64,000 nt of DNA from Desulfomicrobium macestii (lineage in GTDB: Bacteria > Desulfobacterota > Desulfovibrionia > Desulfovibrionales > Desulfomicrobiaceae), in contig NZ_JADBGG010000016.1 of NCBI RefSeq assembly GCF_014873765.1, positions 1 through 64,000 on the forward strand, read 5' to 3'. Below, one piece after another: positions 61,601-64,000 of the stretch (position 1 is its first letter; the number at the start of each line of letters is the position of its first letter). The notes under the pieces are model-generated. The model worked only from the letters and a program-made list of their open reading frames with translations. It was not told where the DNA came from and made no database searches. A program made the translations under genes and the position numbers.

Positions 61601-63981
61601 CCGGCAGCGCGGGACGGGCCTTCGGGGCCACGGCCCTGTTCGTGGACAGCCTCTCGAACCGCATGGACCTGCGCGTCGACGCCCCGGACGAGGTCCGGCC
61701 GCTGACGGATCTTGAAATCCGGGTCCAGGCCAGCCCCCGCTCGCGGCTGACCGTGGCCGTGGTCGACGAGGGCATCATGCAACTGGCCGGGGGCAAAAAC
61801 CCGGACCCCTTCGCCCATTTTTACGCCCAGCGCGCCCTGGACGTGATCAGCTACGACAACTTCGCCTTCATGTTCCCGCACGTGAGCGCGGCAAGGCCTC
61901 TGGCCGGCGGCGGCGACGATCTGGGCGGAGCCTCCTCCTTCATGCGCACCGAAGGCATCCGCCGGGTCAAGCCCGTGACCTTCTGGTCCGGAGTGCTCGA
62001 CGCCGACCACACCGGGATCGTCACGCACCGCGTTCGCCTGCCCGATTTCCAGGGGGCGCTGCGCATCGTCGCCGTCGGCAACCAGGGCAAGAGCTTCGGC
62101 ACGGGCACGGCCATGACCCGCGTGCGCACGCCGCTGGTCCTGACCCCGACCCTGCCCCGCTTTCTGTCCCTCGGGGACGAGATCGAGATTCCCCTGACCC
62201 TGCGCAACGACACGCCCTCCGGCGGTTCCTTCCGCATCGGAGCGAGCGTGACCGGACCGGCCACGCTTGGAGCCATGCCCGCCCCCCTGACCCTTGAACC
62301 CGGGCAGGAAGACACGGTCTATCTGCCCCTGCACTGCGGCGCGGAGGAGGGCAAGGTCACCCTGAGCTTCACCGCCACGGGAGGCGGCGAGACCGCCACG
62401 GCCGGGGAAGAGCTCGATCAGCGCTCGCCCCTGCCCGTGACCCGAACCATGGAGACCACGACCCTTGAGACGGAAGCGGGCGAAATCGGCGCGCCTGTGC
62501 CGGACAGCTTCCTGCCGGGCTCGGTCAAGCGCACGGTACACCTCTCCACCCGGCCGCTCATGCGCTACTCCGGGCATCTTGAGAACCTGCTCGGCTATCC
62601 TTACGGCTGCGCCGAGCAGACCGTGTCCAAAGCCTTCCCGCTGCTCCACTTCGGGGCCCTGGCCCGAGAACTGGCGCCGGGACACTTCAATGCCGGCGGT
62701 CCGGCCGGGCTGGTTCAGGCGGCCATCCGTCGCCTGCAGACCATGCAGACCCCGTCCGGCGGCTACGCCTTCTGGCCGGGAGACAGCGATCCCGACCCGT
62801 GGGTCTCGGCCTATGTCTGCCACTTCCTGCTGGAAGCCCGACTGGCCGGACACACGATCCCCGAACGCATGCTCGAAAGTGCGTTCTACCATCTTGAATC
62901 ACTGGCCAATCCCGAACCGGGAAGCACGCCGCAAAAAATCGAACAGGCCGCCTACGCGCTCTATGTCCTGGCGCTGGGCAAGAAGCCCAATCTTGGCAGC
63001 CAGGACTATCTGCGGACGACCTTTGACAAGTCCCTGAGCGGCGTGGCCAGGACCCTGCTGGCCGGAGCCTATCTGCAGACAAGCAACCACGGCGCGGGCT
63101 TTGCGCTCCTGCACGCGGCTCCGGCCGTCGACGACGATCGCCGGGAGAGCGGCGGCAACCTGGGCTCGGGCCTGCGTGACCGGGCGCTCATCGCGCTCAT
63201 CCTCCTTGAGAGCGTCCCCGATGATCCCATGCTGCCGGAACTCATGACCCGGCTTTCAGGAGAACTTGGCCGGGGCGAATGGCATTCGACCCAGGAGACG
63301 AGCCTGGCCTTCATGGCCCTGGGCAAATACCTGTCCGCCCTGGACGACGGGCGTCCCTTCGCGGGTACCCTGGCCTGGCCGGACGGCGCGCAGACCTTCG
63401 GGGACACGAAGCTCTTCATGCGGGAAAACATCCCAACCGCAGGGGCGCTGACCCTTGAAAAAACGCCTGCCGACCGGACCGTCTTCGCCACCGTGCTGAC
63501 CTCGGCCACGCCAAGGGCCGCGTCCCATGCCGCCTTCAGCCGGGGGATCGAGGTGGAGCAGACGCTGCTGCGCGAAGACGGGCAGGCGCTGGTGGACAAC
63601 GGCGTGCGCCAGGGCGATCTGATCGTCATGCGCACCAGGGTGCGCAGCACCTCCGGACGCATCGACAACGTGGTCGTGCAAAGTCTCCTGCCCGCAGGAC
63701 TGGAAGTGGAAAATCCGCGCCTGGCGACCACGGAGCGGCTGGACTGGATGGCGGAAGAGACCCTCATGGAAGGCCATCAGGATCTGCGCGACGACCGCAT
63801 CCTCGTCTTCACCAATCTCGACGGAAACGGCTGGAAGACGCGCTACAGCGTGCTGAGGGCGGTGACTCCGGGCCGGTTCGCCCTGCCCCCAGTGCAGGCC
63901 GAGGCCATGTACCATCCCGGCCTGCGCGGCGGTGGCGCGCTTGAGGCCATTACCGTCCACAGGGAAGCGCCGGCCCCATGA
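58624..63981 (+). CDS. bacterial alpha-2-macroglobulin with thioester
   Basis: 1785 residues from the ATG at 58624. An N-terminal membrane anchor (WIIALLLLVIAGQAWLLL) replaces the lipobox of E. coli YfhM. MG domains follow, with PGETLDAAVLVRDG and a thioester motif GYPYGCAEQ (C1329), then a helical TED domain (GGYAFWPGDSDPDPWVSAYV). Such proteins trap host or rival proteases in the periplasm to guard the cell wall, usually with PBP1C. Its stop overlaps the next start by four bases. Confidence 0.92.
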   Translation: MSNPKNWIIALLLLVIAGQAWLLLDKDSSDEPKTLSVIGVSLDSAMRTTLAVEFDQPVPESMRAQTAPAGIEPKAEGQWVWTNPYTLKFLAQTPLPLDMQYSLTLSPEVFPDEILNAERTRLIRTGSFAVQEMTVNELASEAGPDMVELEGRIVFNAPVDPANLLAAMSLGEKDGDPVELSLLTQWRTTSFGFRSAPVRKDTAGRTLTLRLAPELTVAEKSLALGQEFRRDIELRLDPVLRVVSASPQADKDQSRIDLEFSAPVSAASLRELVRIEPETRISVSAHGKTASLSGKLEPGSTCTVRIAKGLVAEDGAVLEAPFRQDLRMPDLPPSVDFSSAGMFLPRQGQGLLGVEYVNADTVELTVSRVFPNNLSTLFQDYGYSIFDSSAARDSVPYHLGSEIHRETFSVSSATNKVQERTLSMSELIPDKRPGLYKLGLSLPADYRGATRWVLRTDIGLVAKEDGAGFLVWASSIGDLRALDGVELTLLSFRNQVLGTTRTNAAGLARIPYAGHDDELGSPAMILARHGEDFSFIVLDRFRIDTTGLDVSGASISQAGLQAYIYGKRDIYRPGETLDAAVLVRDGRIGTPPDLPVTLEQRDPEGRLLRTLNLVLDRGMAGLSLDIPDWSLTGHYLLQALSGGQVIGSYAYQVEEFIPDRLSVEIASPQTRGEPGQLLPFEVVSRYLFGPAASKLAVSVKARLLAADFAPKGFEAYSFGDPGKSFEPLPLLATEARLDADGRAAFDVSIPKDLTPPLALWAEFTGRVREQGGRGVTARKRIPVHAYALYPGIKRPGSMELEPRKRAVFEFVTVSPDGEKTAHPELVATLFQDQWQTVMRRTQSGFSYESVRNPVEISTQRVAPGDGAGSFAVTPPDYGSYRVRLTDPASGASSELEFYCGGWGYSPWAVKNPARLELIPDKEGYLAGETASIQIRSPFAGKALVTVEGRNVEHLEIVELNGNTGQLRIPVREDWQPNVHLTATLVRRATDITPGSAGRAFGATALFVDSLSNRMDLRVDAPDEVRPLTDLEIRVQASPRSRLTVAVVDEGIMQLAGGKNPDPFAHFYAQRALDVISYDNFAFMFPHVSAARPLAGGGDDLGGASSFMRTEGIRRVKPVTFWSGVLDADHTGIVTHRVRLPDFQGALRIVAVGNQGKSFGTGTAMTRVRTPLVLTPTLPRFLSLGDEIEIPLTLRNDTPSGGSFRIGASVTGPATLGAMPAPLTLEPGQEDTVYLPLHCGAEEGKVTLSFTATGGGETATAGEELDQRSPLPVTRTMETTTLETEAGEIGAPVPDSFLPGSVKRTVHLSTRPLMRYSGHLENLLGYPYGCAEQTVSKAFPLLHFGALARELAPGHFNAGGPAGLVQAAIRRLQTMQTPSGGYAFWPGDSDPDPWVSAYVCHFLLEARLAGHTIPERMLESAFYHLESLANPEPGSTPQKIEQAAYALYVLALGKKPNLGSQDYLRTTFDKSLSGVARTLLAGAYLQTSNHGAGFALLHAAPAVDDDRRESGGNLGSGLRDRALIALILLESVPDDPMLPELMTRLSGELGRGEWHSTQETSLAFMALGKYLSALDDGRPFAGTLAWPDGAQTFGDTKLFMRENIPTAGALTLEKTPADRTVFATVLTSATPRAASHAAFSRGIEVEQTLLREDGQALVDNGVRQGDLIVMRTRVRSTSGRIDNVVVQSLLPAGLEVENPRLATTERLDWMAEETLMEGHQDLRDDRILVFTNLDGNGWKTRYSVLRAVTPGRFALPPVQAEAMYHPGLRGGGALEAITVHREAPAP

Positions 63982-64000
63982 GCAGACTCAGGTGGATCGC
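63978..64000 (+). CDS. pbpC: start of next gene, probable PBP1C
   Basis: ATG at 63978 overlaps the macroglobulin stop (ATGA) and gives MSRLRWI before the window ends. Bacterial alpha-2-macroglobulin genes are usually followed by pbpC; the few residues seen (basic then hydrophobic) fit a membrane-anchored penicillin-binding protein, but identity is inferred from context only. Confidence 0.45.

Noticed and set aside
60283-62892. 869-codon open frame opposite the macroglobulin
   Set aside because: Antisense shadow of a GC-rich gene; sequence is rich in Gly, Arg, His, Gln with no domain and no start signal.
13-64000. CRISPR arrays
   Set aside because: The only regularly spaced repeats are the IS21 end repeats (23-bp period), which leave just 5 bases between units and are not spacer-bearing.
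1-64000. tRNA and rRNA genes
   Set aside because: No cloverleaf with conserved GGTTCRA arm or rRNA stretch was found; the hairpin region at 6.8-7.0 kb was examined and does not fit a tRNA.

Overview
The window looks like a chromosomal piece of a GC-rich, anaerobic sulfate-reducer-type bacterium (Desulfovibrionales, Desulfomicrobium/Desulfovibrio-like). I infer this from the c-type multihaem cytochrome fused to a CydA-like membrane part, the abundance of large sensor kinases, and the style of the proteins; it is not proven by a marker gene.

Layout. (1) 1-441: the end of an IS21-family insertion sequence whose istA runs off the left edge, with four full 18-bp end repeats (and a fifth partial one) at an exact 23-bp period. 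(2) 569-about 35,306: a nearly complete Mu-like transposable prophage. It has a leftward repressor, then rightward early genes (HTH proteins, MuA transposase, MuB ATPase, tandem winged-helix protein, DUF3164, many small accessory ORFs, a NUMOD4-like/zinc-ribbon protein, Gp16/GemA, Mor activator). A terminator follows, then lysis (holin, transglycosylase, nested Rz/Rz1), DksA-like finger, DUF2730, Gp26-like, small and large terminase, portal, MuF, DUF2213 protease/scaffold, cement and capsid. The contractile tail (sheath, tube, frameshifted chaperones, tape measure, baseplate) and a C-type-lectin/FGE-fold receptor-binding protein come last. (3) 35,610-37,159: a HigB toxin and a HigA antitoxin fused to an ImmA/IrrE-type metallopeptidase, under an operator-promoter palindrome. 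(4) 37,313-47,035: two divergent hybrid histidine kinases with near-identical output modules, followed by a CHASE4-like/PAS/GGDEF/EAL protein. (5) 47,182-50,891: a two-gene membrane complex made of CydA-like proteins, one with an octahaem periplasmic tail. (6) 51,147-55,957: Cys-rich protein, histidine kinase, PilB/GspE ATPase, HDOD protein. (7) 56,051-64,000: DUF2207 and LemA (leftward) and, divergently, an alpha-2-macroglobulin with thioester motif followed by the first codons of a probable pbpC.

What stands out. The motif YGTTTACGV (both strands, all reading frames and intergenic) occurs about 24 times between 5.1 and 35.2 kb of the prophage and I found none in the 29 kb of flanking host DNA; this looks like a dispersed phage-specific protein-binding site. 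The MuF head protein carries a C-terminal DUF6883-like domain and is followed by an overlapping DUF4926/SH3-like small gene, a probable virion-carried toxin/immunity pair. The last tail gene looks like a diversity-generating-retroelement target (lectin fold, GC-rich hairpin with a GRNA loop just downstream) with no reverse transcriptase or template repeat in the window. A G7 slippery run joins the two tail-chaperone frames in the -1 direction. A 180-nt gene-free stretch at 6.8-7.0 kb folds into several hairpins and may be a phage RNA.
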